Of a DNA stretch of 64,000 nt, positions 1-9,003 are shown piece by piece. The position numbers were made by a program, and so were the translations under genes. The notes beneath the pieces were generated by a model, which did no database searches, was not told where the DNA came from, and saw only the letters and a list, made by a program, of their open reading frames with translations. The first letter of the stretch is position 1; the number at the start of each line of letters is the position of its first letter. The stretch is from CAVWQV01 sp963757115 (GTDB lineage: Bacteria; Pseudomonadota; Alphaproteobacteria; Acetobacterales; Acetobacteraceae): the NCBI GenBank assembly GCA_963757115.1, contig CAVWQV010000006.1, positions 744,001 through 808,000 on the forward strand. The letters are read 5' to 3'.

Positions 1-675
1 GCCGTCCAGCCGGACCTCGGCATCCGGCGCGACGTGCACAACGGTGGCGAGCGCCCGCGCCCCGCCCATGGTCGCCGCCCGCCCGAGCACCGTTTCCACG
101 GCGCCGTCGAGCCGGGCGGTGTCATGCAGCACGAGCGCCCCGCCGCGCCGCACCTCGATGGTGTCGCGCAGCCTGGCTCGCCCGACCGTTTCGCCCATCG
201 CCGTCCGGCCGAATACCAGGGCTTCCAAGCCGAGAAACCAGCCGTCGGCGGCGAGGGACACATCGAGTCGCCGGTCGAGCGCGCAATGGTCGAACAGGAT
301 CGTCTCCTGCGGCAGCCACTCGGCTGCGGCTCCCGCGCCGATCGCGAGGCGGTTGCGCACGCTGGCCGGCGGCGTGCCGGGCAGGGCGCGGTAGAACCGC
401 TCGGCCGCCTGCGACGAGACCGTGGTCCGACCCTCGGCGCCAACGCTCACCTCAGTCGAAAGCACGTCGCCGCCGGCGACACCGCCCGAAGTGTTCAGCA
501 TGACCATTTCGGTCCAGGCTTGGCGTTCAGGGCGGGGAAAGCGCGCCTTCAGGCAACCCTCCTGGCGCAGCCCGTCAAGCACGGTCACCCCGTCCCGAAC
601 CCGAAAAGAAACTCGCAGCGCGCCACGGGCGCGTTGGTGGGCAAGCGGATCAGACGGAGAGGCGGCGTCGTACAT
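1..675 (-). CDS. ureD: Urease accessory protein UreD (3' end beyond window)
   Basis: UreD (UreH) works with UreF and UreG in the cytoplasm to load nickel into apo-urease. The visible N-terminal 225 residues carry family landmarks: LNTSGGVAGGD at about 60-70, ETILFDH at 124-130 and ALVFGRTAMGE at 152-162. The N-terminal HQRARGAL segment is also typical. I chose the ATG at 675 because the conserved N-terminus begins just after it and a purine-rich AGGAGG precedes it; this start lies inside the end of urtE (26-nt overlap). It follows urtABCDE, the usual order in alphaproteobacteria, so the urease structural genes should lie beyond position 1. Only the C-terminus is missing. Confidence 0.93.
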   Translation of the reverse strand, partial: MYDAASPSDPLAHQRARGALRVSFRVRDGVTVLDGLRQEGCLKARFPRPERQAWTEMVMLNTSGGVAGGDVLSTEVSVGAEGRTTVSSQAAERFYRALPGTPPASVRNRLAIGAGAAAEWLPQETILFDHCALDRRLDVSLAADGWFLGLEALVFGRTAMGETVGRARLRDTIEVRRGGALVLHDTARLDGAVETVLGRAATMGGARALATVVHVAPDAEVRLDG

Positions 676-1360
676 CCTCCTCGTCCAGCTCCTCCCGCCG
701 CCCTGCGAGCACGATGTCGCCGCGATCCATCACCGCGATGGTCTGGGCCAGCTCGCGCGCGAAATCGTAGTATTGCTCGACGAGCAGGATGGCCATTTCC
801 CCCCTCGCCCGCAACAGCGCGATCACCCGGGCGATGTCCTTGATGATCGAGGGCTGGATGCCTTCCGTCGGTTCGTCGAGCACGAGCAGCCGCGGCCGCG
901 TCACCAGGGCGCGCGCGATCGCGAGCTGCTGCTGCTGGCCGCCCGAGAGATCGCCCCCGCGCCGGCCCAGCATGGTCTTCAGAACCGGAAATAGATCGAA
1001 GATTTCGTCCGTCACCCGCCTTTGCCGACGTGGCAGCACGGCAAAGCCCGTTTCCAGATTCTCGCGCACGGTCAGCAGCGGGAAAATGTCGCGACCTTGC
1101 GGGACCCACGCGATGCCGCGCCGGGCGCGCTCGTAGAGCGGCAGGCCACGGATGCTGGCGCCGTCCCACTTGATGTCGCCGCGCGTGATCGGGTGCGCGC
1201 CGACCACCGCCCGAAGCAGCGAGGTCTTGCCGACGCCGTTGCGGCCGAGAATGCAGGTCACCGAGCCGATGGCGGCGCGCAGCGACACTTTGCGGAGCGC
1301 GATCGCGGCGCCGTAGTGCAGGTCGACGTCGATCACTTCGAGCATCGATGGTTCGGTCAT
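650..1360 (-). CDS. urtE: Urea ABC transporter ATP-binding subunit UrtE
   Basis: This is one of the two LivF/LivG-type ATPases energising urea uptake through UrtB/UrtC. Over 236 residues it shows Walker A GRNGVGKT (39-46), a Q-loop in WVPQGRDIF (85-93), the signature LSGGQ (138-142) and Walker B LLVLDEPTEG (158-167), which are characteristic of UrtE. Its ATG overlaps the urtD stop in an ATGA (1357-1360), indicating translational coupling. It also overlaps ureD, tying transport to urease maturation. A second possible ATG lies five codons inside. The assignment to urea rather than branched-chain amino acids rests on the urtA sequence and the adjacent ureD. Confidence 0.95.
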   Translation of the reverse strand: MTEPSMLEVIDVDLHYGAAIALRKVSLRAAIGSVTCILGRNGVGKTSLLRAVVGAHPITRGDIKWDGASIRGLPLYERARRGIAWVPQGRDIFPLLTVRENLETGFAVLPRRQRRVTDEIFDLFPVLKTMLGRRGGDLSGGQQQQLAIARALVTRPRLLVLDEPTEGIQPSIIKDIARVIALLRARGEMAILLVEQYYDFARELAQTIAVMDRGDIVLAGRREELDEEDVRRRLSV

Positions 1361-2091
1361 CGTCCCAGATACACTTCCACCACCCGCGGGTCGGCGCTCA
1401 CGTGATCGATCGTGCCCTCGGAGATCACCGCCCCCTCATGCAGGCAGGTCACCTTCACGCCGAGCGTGCGAACGAAGGCCATGTCGTGCTCCACCACCAC
1501 CACGCTCCGCGTTCGATTGATCTCGCGCAGCAGTGCCGCGGTCTGCTCGGTCTCCGCGTCCGTCATTCCAGCCACCGGCTCGTCCACGAGCAGGAGCCTC
1601 GGCTCCTGCGCGAGCAACATGCCGATCTCCAGCCACTGCTTTTGCCCGTGCGAAAGGTCCCCGGCCTGGCGGCGGCGCTCGAGGCCGAGCCGGATCGTGC
1701 CGAGAATGCCCTCGATGCGGTCCCGCTCGGCGGCGGTCTCGCGCGCCCAGAGGGTGAAACGCGGTCCCCGGTCGCCAGCCAGCGCGAGAAGCAGGTTGTC
1801 CCATACAGTGTGCTGCTCGAACACGGTGGGTTTCTGGAATTTTCGCCCAATGCCGAGCGAGGCGATGGCCGGCTCGTCGAGCCGTGTGAGGTCGGTATCG
1901 TCCCCGAACACAACAGTGCCTGCGTCGGGACGAGTTTTTCCCGTGATGACGTCCATCATCGTGGTCTTGCCGGCGCCATTTGGCCCGATTACCGCGCGCA
2001 TCTCGCCCGGCTCGAGGACCAGCGACAAGGCGTTCAGCGCTCGGAACCCATCGAAGCTGACGGTGACCCCGTCGAGATAGAGCAGGGTCAA
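1357..2091 (-). CDS. urtD: Urea ABC transporter ATP-binding subunit UrtD
   Basis: LivG-type ATPase partner of UrtE at the cytoplasmic face of the urea transporter. I start it at TTG 2091, giving 244 residues (family about 250), because that TTG overlaps the urtC stop in a TTGA. The open frame extends further upstream only through the end of urtC. Walker A GPNGAGKT is at 36-43, the signature is LSHGQ (146-150) with H in place of the usual G, as often seen in UrtD, and Walker B LLLVDEPVAG is at 166-175. GIGRKFQKPTVFE near 80-92 is a typical UrtD segment. It is the fourth gene of the urtABCDE operon. Confidence 0.94.
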   Translation of the reverse strand: MTLLYLDGVTVSFDGFRALNALSLVLEPGEMRAVIGPNGAGKTTMMDVITGKTRPDAGTVVFGDDTDLTRLDEPAIASLGIGRKFQKPTVFEQHTVWDNLLLALAGDRGPRFTLWARETAAERDRIEGILGTIRLGLERRRQAGDLSHGQKQWLEIGMLLAQEPRLLLVDEPVAGMTDAETEQTAALLREINRTRSVVVVEHDMAFVRTLGVKVTCLHEGAVISEGTIDHVSADPRVVEVYLGR

Positions 2092-3209
2092 CCGGCGATC
2101 TCCTGCCCAACCACTTCCCGCTCGGGCGGCGTAACCTCCGGCTGAAGCCGAGCCCGGCGCGGTCGGAACAGACCCATGATCCCGCGCGGCAGAAACAGCG
2201 TCACCAGTACGAAAAGGCCGCCCAGCGCATAAAGCCACAACTCGGGCAGCTCTCCGGTGAACAGCGTCTTGCCGGCGTTGACCAACACTGCGCCGAGAAT
2301 GGCGCCCGAGAGGGTGCCGCGCCCGCCGACCGCGACCCAGATCACCGCCTCAATGGAGTTGGCCGGCGCGAACTCGCCCGGGTTGATGATGCCGACCTGC
2401 GGCACATAGAGTGCCCCGCCGATGCCGGCGAGCACCGCCGAAAGCGTCCAGACCACGAGCTTGTAGCGCTCCGGCCGGTAGCCGAGGAATCGAGTGCGGC
2501 TTTCTGCGTCGCGTACTGCGACCAGCACCTTCCCAAATCGCGACCCGACCAGGAAGCGCGTCAGAGCGAACTGAAGGCAGAGCACCAGCGCGGTAATGAC
2601 CAGCAGGGCGCAGCGTGTCCGTTCGGCCTGCAGCGGAACGCCGAGCGCGTCCTTGAAGTCGGTGAGGCCGTTGTTGCCGCCGAACCCCATGTCGTTGCGG
2701 AAGAAAGCGAGCAGGAGCGCGTAGGTCAGCGCTTGCGTGATGATCGAAAGATACACGCCGGTGACGCGCGAACGGAACGCGAGCCAGCCGAACAACAGGG
2801 CGAGGAGACCCGGAACCAGCATGGCCATCAGCACGGCAAACGGGAAATGGTCGAAGCCGCGCCAATACCAGGGCAGGGCGTGCCAGTTCAGGAACACCAT
2901 GAAGTCCGGCAGCTCTGGGTTTGCGTAGACCCCGCGCGCGCCGATCTGACGCATTAGGTACATGCCCATCGCGTAGCCGCCGAGGCCGAAGAACGCCGCG
3001 TGGCCGAGCGAGAGGATTCCGGCGAATCCCCAGACCAGGTCCACCGCGAGCGCCAGCATGGCGTAGCAAAGGTACTTGCCGGCGAGCGAGACCGCATAGG
3101 TCGGCACATGGAAGGGCGAGGCGGGTGCGGTGCCGAGATTGAGGCCAGCCAAGGCGAGCGCGGCGCCCAGGACGAGAACGACCGTGATCGTGGCGGTGCG
3201 GGCGCTCAC
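2088..3209 (-). CDS. urtC: Urea ABC transporter permease UrtC
   Basis: LivM-type inner-membrane permease of about 373 residues with many hydrophobic segments. The cytoplasmic coupling loop AVRDAESRTRFLGYRPERYK matches the LivM/UrtC EAA-like loop, and GILSLGHAAFFGLGGYAMGMY is the conserved early segment. I chose GTG 3209, which has AGAGG seven bases upstream; an in-frame GTG at 3224 that overlaps the urtB stop is the alternative. The same reading frame stays open far upstream through urtB because of the urtB frameshift, so a long fused protein should not be inferred. Confidence 0.93.
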   Translation of the reverse strand: MSARTATITVVLVLGAALALAGLNLGTAPASPFHVPTYAVSLAGKYLCYAMLALAVDLVWGFAGILSLGHAAFFGLGGYAMGMYLMRQIGARGVYANPELPDFMVFLNWHALPWYWRGFDHFPFAVLMAMLVPGLLALLFGWLAFRSRVTGVYLSIITQALTYALLLAFFRNDMGFGGNNGLTDFKDALGVPLQAERTRCALLVITALVLCLQFALTRFLVGSRFGKVLVAVRDAESRTRFLGYRPERYKLVVWTLSAVLAGIGGALYVPQVGIINPGEFAPANSIEAVIWVAVGGRGTLSGAILGAVLVNAGKTLFTGELPELWLYALGGLFVLVTLFLPRGIMGLFRPRRARLQPEVTPPEREVVGQEIAG

Positions 3210-3220
3210 GCCGTCGCCTC

Positions 3221-4808
3221 TCACGCCTCCACCGCCCGGCCCTTGAGCGGGAACATGCCGCGCGGCTTGCGCTGGATGAACAGGATCAGCAGCACCAGCA
3301 CGGCGATCTTGCCCAGCACCGCGCCCGCCACGGGTTCCAGGAACTTGTTGACGATGCCGAGCGTGAGGGCCGCGACCACCGTGCCCCACAGATTGCCGAC
3401 GCCGCCGAACACCACCACCATGAAGCTGTCGATGATGTAGCCCTGGCCGAGGTTGGGGCTTACGTTGTCGATCTGGCTCAGCGCCACGCCTGCCATCCCG
3501 GCGACGCCCGAGCCAAGGCCGAACGTCAGCGCGTCGATCCACGGCGTGCGGATGCCCATCGCGGCCGCCATGCGCCGGTTCTGCGTGACCGCGCGCATCC
3601 GCAAGCCGAGGGACGTGTAACGCAGCGCCGCCATCAAGGCACCCACCACGAGCACGGCGAAGATGATGATTGCGAGGCGATTGAGGGTGATCGTCAGCTG
3701 CCCGAGCTGCAGCGCCCCGCTCATCCAGTCGGGCGTGCTCACTTCGCGATTGCTCGGTCCGAAAATGGAGCGTACCGCTTGTTGCATCAGCAACGACAGG
3801 CCCCAGGTCGCGAGCAGGGTTTCGAGCGGACGGCCGTACAGGAAGCGGATCAGTCCGCGCTCGATCGCCATGCCGATCAGCCCCGTGACCACGAAGGCAA
3901 GCGGAATGGCGACGAACAGGCTCGCTCCGAACAGGCCGGGAGCATGGCCCATCAGGAAAGACTGCACGACGAACGTCGTGTACGCGCCCGAGCATCACCA
4001 TCTCGCCATGCGCCATGTTGATGACGCCCATCACCCCGAAGGTGATCGCGAGGCCGGCGGCTGCCAGCAGCAGGACGGAGCCGAGGCTGAGCCCGTAGAA
4101 CACGCTCTGCCCCAGGCTCCAGAGCCGCAACCTGAAGTCGATCGCGCTCACCGCCTTGGCCGCCGCTTCTGTGACGGCCGGCGACTGGCCGGACAAGGAG
4201 GCGAGCAAACTCCGTGCGTCGAGGTCGCCTCGCGCGGCCACGGTCGGGATGGCGGCGAGGCGGGCAGCTTCCGAGCTGTCCGGGGACGTGAGGATGGCGG
4301 CGGCTCTCGCATGCACCATCGCGCGCTTGACGCCCGCGTCCGTCTCGTGGGCGATCGCGCGGTCGAGGGCCGGTATGGCGGCCGGGTCCCTCGACTTGAA
4401 CACCGCCTCCGCCGCCTCGGAGCGGGCACCAGGGTCGGGGGCGAACAGCCGGAGGCTGCCGAGTGCAGCGTCGATCGCGCTGCGGACCGCGTTGTTGACC
4501 CGCACCGGCTTGAGGGCGCCGGCGGTCACCTCGGGCGCCGGCGCGCCGGTCAGGGCGTTGCTCCAGGCTCCGTCGGCGCCCTTGATGAACAGCGTGTGGT
4601 CGGCGCGTGCGTAGAGTGCCCCGCCCTGCAAGGCCGCGATCACCGGAATCGCGCGCGGGCTGCCGGACAGGGCGAGCTGCTCCACGCCGCGGCGAGTGTC
4701 ATCGAACCGGCCCGCGCCGATGGCCGCGAACGCCTCGTCGGCCGGTTCGGCGCGCGCCGCGCCGGCGAGGAGCAGCAGCAGGAAGCCGAGAACGAGACGG
4801 CGGGTCAC
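3221..4808 (-). CDS. urtB: Urea ABC transporter permease UrtB (one frameshift)
   Basis: LivH-type permease of the urea transporter. It has a signal-like N-terminus from GTG 4808, then the UrtB-specific periplasmic extension of about 190 residues, then the membrane domain. The frame breaks after NMAHGEMVMLG at about 3987-3989, within a GGG run on the coding strand. The expected continuation AYTTFVVQSFLMGHA lies in the next frame and runs to the stop at 3221. The gene spans 1588 nt, that is 529 codons plus one base, so removing one base restores a normal-length protein of about 528 residues. A consensus error or a recent mutation would both fit. It sits between urtA and urtC. Confidence 0.9.
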
Positions 4809-4840
4809 GGTGTATCTCGCGAGAGCACGCCGCGCTCCGT

Positions 4841-6142
4841 CTACTTTGCCGCCCCGCCGCCGCACTTGCCGAGCTTGACGTTGTAGTTGCCGCAGTTCAT
4901 CGGCGGCAGCCAGTCGGCGATCAGATCGCGGGAACCTTCGAGGTAAGGTGACCACGCCTGCGCCACGATGAGGCCCGGCGTTTGCGAGACGATGTTGAAC
5001 TGCCCGTCCTCCTGGATCTCGCCGATCAGGACCGGCTTGGTGATGTGATGGTTCGGCATCATCGCCGCGTAGCCCCCGGACAGGTTCGGCACTGCCACGC
5101 CGACCATCGCCGGGATCACCTTGTCGGGTTCCGTGGAGCCGGCCTTTTCCACCCCCTTGATCCACATGTTGAAGCCGATGTAGGCGGCCTCCATCGGGTC
5201 GTTGGTGGTCCGGTTCGCTTTGTGAGTGAAGCCGTGCCACTCGTCGATGAACGCCTTGTTCTCGGGCGTGTCGACGCTTTCAAAGTAGTTCCAGGCGGCG
5301 AGATGGCCGACCAGCGGCTTGGTGTCGACGCCGGCAAGCTCTTCCTCGCCGACGGAGAACGCGATCACCGGGATGTCCGTCGCCTTGATGCCCTGGTTGC
5401 CCAGCTCCTTGTAGAACGGCACGTTGGCGTCCCCGTTGATCGTGGACACCACCGCCGTCTTCTTGCCAGCCGAGCCGAACTGCTTGATCTGCGCCACGAT
5501 GTTCTGCCAATCCGAATGGCCGAACGGCGTGTAGTTGATCATGATGTCCTCGGACTTGACGCCCTTCGACTTCAGGTAGGCCTCAAGGATCTTGTTGGTC
5601 GTGCGCGGATACACGTAGTCGGTGCCCGCCAGCACCCAGCGTTTGACCCCATTCTCCCCCATCAGGTAGTCGACCGCCGGGATCGCCTGCTGATTAGGCG
5701 CGGCGCCGGTGTAGAACACGTTGCGGCTGCTTTCTTCGCCCTCGTACTGCACCGGGTAGAACAGGATGCCGTCCAGCTCCTCAAACACCGGCAGCACGGA
5801 TTTGCGGGACACGCTGGTCCAGCAGCCGAACACCGCGGCGACCTTGTCCACGCTCAGGAGCTCGCGCGCCTTTTCTGCGAACAGCGGCCAGTTGGAAGCC
5901 GGGTCGACCACCACGGCTTCCAGCTTCTTGCCGAGCAGGCCGCCTTTCTTGTTCTGCTCGTCGATCAGCATCAGCATGACGTCCTTCAGGGTCGTCTCGC
6001 TGATCGCCATGGTGCCCGAGAGCGAATGCAGGATGCCGACCTTGATTGTGCCCTGCGCGCGCGCCGGCTGCGGGCACAGGGAGTCCGCCACCACCGCGAC
6101 GCCGATGCCTAGTCCTAAAATCCAAGCCCGGACGGATGCCAT
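4841..6142 (-). CDS. urtA: Urea ABC transporter substrate-binding protein UrtA
   Basis: Periplasmic urea-binding protein of 433 residues. A signal peptide (MASVRAWILGLGIGVAVVAD, cleavage after QPARA near residue 30) is followed by TIKVGILHSLSGTMAISE, GCWTSVSRKSVLPVFE and LFYPVQYEGEE, segments characteristic of UrtA rather than amino-acid-binding LivJ. The C-terminus has a Cys-bearing NCGNYNVKLGKCGGG tail. I chose ATG 6142 because the signal peptide begins there and GGAGG lies 13 bases upstream; the in-frame extension upstream looks non-coding. It is the first gene of urtABCDE, and a sigma-54 promoter lies 62 bases before the start. Confidence 0.96.
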   Translation of the reverse strand: MASVRAWILGLGIGVAVVADSLCPQPARAQGTIKVGILHSLSGTMAISETTLKDVMLMLIDEQNKKGGLLGKKLEAVVVDPASNWPLFAEKARELLSVDKVAAVFGCWTSVSRKSVLPVFEELDGILFYPVQYEGEESSRNVFYTGAAPNQQAIPAVDYLMGENGVKRWVLAGTDYVYPRTTNKILEAYLKSKGVKSEDIMINYTPFGHSDWQNIVAQIKQFGSAGKKTAVVSTINGDANVPFYKELGNQGIKATDIPVIAFSVGEEELAGVDTKPLVGHLAAWNYFESVDTPENKAFIDEWHGFTHKANRTTNDPMEAAYIGFNMWIKGVEKAGSTEPDKVIPAMVGVAVPNLSGGYAAMMPNHHITKPVLIGEIQEDGQFNIVSQTPGLIVAQAWSPYLEGSRDLIADWLPPMNCGNYNVKLGKCGGGAAK

Positions 6143-6204
6143 TCTACTGTTCTGTCCTCCCGTGGTAACGACCGTCGCCGCGGCCTCCGATCGTTCTGAC
6201 GTCT

Positions 6205-6219
6205 GCAACGTTCGTGCCA
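6205..6219 (-). promoter_or_regulatory. Sigma-54 (RpoN) -24/-12 promoter of urtABCDE
   Basis: On the minus strand the sequence reads TGGCAC-N5-TTGC, an exact match to the core sigma-54 consensus, 62 bases upstream of the urtA ATG and in the correct orientation. Sigma-54 promoters are normally activated by NtrC at genes for alternative nitrogen sources. A weak inverted repeat with GCTGC/GCAGC arms at 6280-6300 could be an activator site, but its match to NtrC sites is poor. Confidence 0.8.
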
Positions 6220-6365
6220 GCGCCGTTGAACCAGCGCGCGGAGCATCGCCGGACGCGGGGATGCCCAAACTCGACGCAAGCTGCCGGAAAACGGCGCAGC
6301 CAATCGGATTGCTGCTTCTCTACTGTGGTTGTGATACAGCCGCTTCCGTGTAGCGAGACGAGGCC

Positions 6366-7739
6366 GTGAGGCAGCAAGCGGGTCCGAACTATTCCGGGTG
6401 GGTGATCGGGGGTGCGACGGCTCTGGCCGTGGCGACCGCCGTCGCGAGCGTGACCGAGCCGATCGCGGTCTGGGCCATCTTCGCCCTCGTGACGCTGGTG
6501 GTGGCCTCGGCGCTGGCGCTGACGTATCCGGTGGCGGCCTCGCTCGGCTGGCTGATTCTGGTCGCGACCACGCCCGAGATGCTGTTCGGCGACGTCATGG
6601 GCAACGGGTCGCTCATCCTGGCCGGGGTGAAGCTGATCGGCCTCGGTTTGGTCGGCGTCTGCATTGTCCGGTTCCGGGCGGCAGCCGACCCGTTCAATCC
6701 AGGGCTCGCGTTCCTCGCCATGTTCGCCGTCAGCCTGGTGCACGGCCGGGCATCGGACCTCGACCTCGATGAAAGTCTCCGGTCGCTCATCGGCTCGTTC
6801 GCACCTTTCGCCTTCTCATGGAGCAGGCTCTCCCGGCGCTGGGCGGGCGCGATCATTGGCCTGACGCGGTGGCTGCCGTTGATCTTGGTCGCGTTGGGCG
6901 CCGTGGCGCAGGTGGTCGGACTTCGGCCGCTCTTCGTGTCCGACATGGGCTGGCGGCTGGAAGCGACGGGGCACCCGGCGTTCCTCGGCGGGTTCTGCTT
7001 GGCGGCCGTGGAAGCCTGCCTGCTCGAGTTGCTGCGGGACGGGCGCCGGGCGCATCTCGTCCTGCTGCTGACCAATCTCGGCATTCTGGTGCTGACCGGC
7101 GCGCGGGCACCCATGGCGATCGGCATCGTCGTGACGGCGATCGGCATTGGCGCGATCCGGTCGGAGCGTTTCGGGTTCGCGCCCCGCTTGACCTTGGGGC
7201 TGTCCGGGCTGTGCCTACTGCCGCTTTTGGTGGTCGCGGCCGGCGCCCTCAGTGACGTCCGGCTGTTCAATATGCTGTCGAGCGAGGCCGGCAACATGAG
7301 CGGGCGCGACCTTATCTGGCCGTTCTTCCGGGACGCTTGGGACAAGTCGCCCTGGTTCGGCTGGGGCGTGGGAGCCGGCAAGACGGTGATGCCGGTGGGC
7401 ACCGAGTTGGTGAAGCTGCTCGGCACCACGGCGGCGCATGACGAGTATCTGCGCATCGGCGTGGAAGGCGGCTGGTTCGGCCTCGGCCTGCTCGTGATGC
7501 TGTTCGTGGGCTGGACGATATGGCACACCCGAAGGATGGCGCGGCCGGACCGAACCGTGATGCGGGTCGTCATGCTGGCATTCGCCGTCCACGCCTATAC
7601 CGACAACGTGCTGATCGCGACCACCTCCTCGGTGCTGTTCACCTGGGTATCGGCGGTGTGGGCGCGCGGTGCTATGGAACGCGCCACCATGCCGGGGCGG
7701 GACTCGCGCTCCAGGGTTAAAGTCGAGCCGGCGACGTGA
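6366..7739 (+). CDS. O-antigen ligase/polymerase-like membrane protein (Wzy_C family)
   Basis: Polytopic inner-membrane protein of 457 residues with about ten hydrophobic helices. The family signals are TGARAP after a central helix, the large-loop GRDLIWPFFRDAW and GWGVGAG, and HDEYLRIGVEGGWFGL near the C-terminus, a pattern typical of O-antigen ligases and related polysaccharide polymerases. These enzymes act on lipid-linked glycans at the periplasmic face. It starts at GTG 6366, divergent from urtA. Its stop overlaps the start of the beta-propeller gene in a GTGA, so the two are probably co-translated. No other glycan genes lie beside it, so the substrate is unknown. Confidence 0.75.
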   Translation: MRQQAGPNYSGWVIGGATALAVATAVASVTEPIAVWAIFALVTLVVASALALTYPVAASLGWLILVATTPEMLFGDVMGNGSLILAGVKLIGLGLVGVCIVRFRAAADPFNPGLAFLAMFAVSLVHGRASDLDLDESLRSLIGSFAPFAFSWSRLSRRWAGAIIGLTRWLPLILVALGAVAQVVGLRPLFVSDMGWRLEATGHPAFLGGFCLAAVEACLLELLRDGRRAHLVLLLTNLGILVLTGARAPMAIGIVVTAIGIGAIRSERFGFAPRLTLGLSGLCLLPLLVVAAGALSDVRLFNMLSSEAGNMSGRDLIWPFFRDAWDKSPWFGWGVGAGKTVMPVGTELVKLLGTTAAHDEYLRIGVEGGWFGLGLLVMLFVGWTIWHTRRMARPDRTVMRVVMLAFAVHAYTDNVLIATTSSVLFTWVSAVWARGAMERATMPGRDSRSRVKVEPAT

Positions 7740-8683
7740 AAGACATTCCCATGCGTTTGCTGCTCTCGCTGCTGCTGATGCTGCTCGCCGCCGGCCCGGT
7801 CTGCGCCGGCGGTCTCGCCTTTGTGGTCAATTCCGGTGGCGCGTCGATCAGCGTGGTGGATATGAGCGCGGATAAGGAGATCCGGCGCATCCCGGTGCTT
7901 CGTGAGCCGCACCATCTGGCGCTCAGCCCGGACGGGCGATCGTTGCTGGTGGGTGATACCGTCGGCAACGAGATGCTGTTTCTTGACCCGTCCAGCGGGG
8001 CGGTGACGCGACGGGTGCCTGTCTCCGACCCGTACCAGCTCGGCTTCAGCCCGGATGGCCGGCTGCTGACGGTGAACGGCCTCGCGCGCAACCAGGTCGA
8101 CGTGTACGACGCGGCCAGCATGCAGCTGCTGCACCGTTTCCCGCTCGCCTCGATGCCGAGCCACCTCGCCTACGCGCCGGATTCCAGCATGGTTTACGTC
8201 AGCCTTCAGGGCACCGACCGGCTGGCCGCGATCGACCTCAAGCGGATGGCGGTGCTGTGGGATGCGCCGGTGGGCAAGACGCCCGCCGGGGTCCTTTGGC
8301 ACGACGGGCGGGTGCTGGTCGCCAACATGGGGGCCGACGACATCGCGGTGGTCGATCCCGCCGACGGCCGGGTGGAGCGGCGCGTCCATGTCGGGCGGGG
8401 CGTGCACCAGATGTTCGTTTCCCCCGACGGCCATACGATCTGGGTCAACGCGCGGGTGGAGGGCACCACCACGGCGCTCGACGCGCGCACACTGGCGGTA
8501 ATCCGCAGCTACCGGGTTCCCGGCGGTCCGGACTGCATCGATTTCGCACCCGGGGGCAAGCTTTGGATCACCCGACGCTGGGCCGAGAAGGTGGATGTGC
8601 TCGACCCGGCCACCGGGCACACGCAGAGCATCGACGTAGGCCGGTCCCCGCACGGCATCTTTCTCAACCCGCGGGCGGGGTAG
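7736..8683 (+). CDS. Exported YVTN-type beta-propeller repeat protein
   Basis: A secreted protein of about 310 residues. A signal peptide (MRLLLSLLLMLLAAGPVCA) follows the ATG at 7751; the GTG at 7736, overlapping the previous stop, is the other possible start. Repeated blades contain SPDGR/APDSS turns followed by strands (for example LALSPDGRSLLVGD, QLGFSPDGRLLTVNG, MFVSPDGHTIWVNA), the hallmark of the YVTN/YncE beta-propeller group. No catalytic residues can be assigned. Such proteins are often binding or scaffold modules in the periplasm, and some accompany quinone-dependent catabolism. The overlap with the O-antigen-ligase-like gene suggests a shared envelope role. Confidence 0.75.
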   Translation: MKDIPMRLLLSLLLMLLAAGPVCAGGLAFVVNSGGASISVVDMSADKEIRRIPVLREPHHLALSPDGRSLLVGDTVGNEMLFLDPSSGAVTRRVPVSDPYQLGFSPDGRLLTVNGLARNQVDVYDAASMQLLHRFPLASMPSHLAYAPDSSMVYVSLQGTDRLAAIDLKRMAVLWDAPVGKTPAGVLWHDGRVLVANMGADDIAVVDPADGRVERRVHVGRGVHQMFVSPDGHTIWVNARVEGTTTALDARTLAVIRSYRVPGGPDCIDFAPGGKLWITRRWAEKVDVLDPATGHTQSIDVGRSPHGIFLNPRAG

Positions 8684-8742
8684 GGCAGAGAGGACTGGCG
8701 ATCTTGCTTTGTCCTGCTCATGCCGAGGGTTAGACTGTGCCC

Positions 8743-8991
8743 ATGAGCGAGGCAGCCGATCGCACCTACGATCACGAAGGGCGCATCGCTCGCCTCGAGC
8801 AGATCGCCGATGATACACGTCGCGTTCTGGACAAGCTCGACCATCGCTTCGATCGGGTGGATTCCCGCATGGACCGCCTTGACGCGCGCATCGACCGCCT
8901 CGACGACAAGTTCCTGTGGCTGCTCGGCGTGATGCTCGCTGGATTCGGCGGGCTGCTCGGTGTCATGGCGCATGGCTTTCACTGGCTTTAA
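8743..8991 (+). CDS. Small coiled-coil protein with C-terminal membrane anchor
   Basis: An 82-residue protein of unknown function. Residues about 10-58 form a charged heptad coiled coil with recurring R-x-D-R-L/V-D units (RFDRVDSRMDRLDARIDRLD). They are followed by one membrane helix (FLWLLGVMLAGFGGLLGVMA) ending at HGFHWL. The ATG at 8743 fits the start of the acidic N-terminus. It lies 12 bases upstream of the hydroxylase start and is probably co-transcribed with it. The layout suits a membrane-tethered oligomeric spacer; no enzymatic signature is present. Confidence 0.65.
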   Translation: MSEAADRTYDHEGRIARLEQIADDTRRVLDKLDHRFDRVDSRMDRLDARIDRLDDKFLWLLGVMLAGFGGLLGVMAHGFHWL

Positions 8992-9003
8992 CTGAGGGGG
9001 CCT

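Noticed and set aside
2088..5240. A 1050-codon minus-strand open frame spanning urtC, urtB and part of urtA
   Set aside because: It is stitched by the urtB frameshift: parts are the true urtC and urtB N-terminal frames, and the rest is out-of-frame sequence of urtB and urtA. It is not a fused protein.
6280..6300. Inverted repeat upstream of urtA as an NtrC site
   Set aside because: The arms are only GCTGC/GCAGC and do not match the usual TGCACC-type half-sites well enough to annotate.
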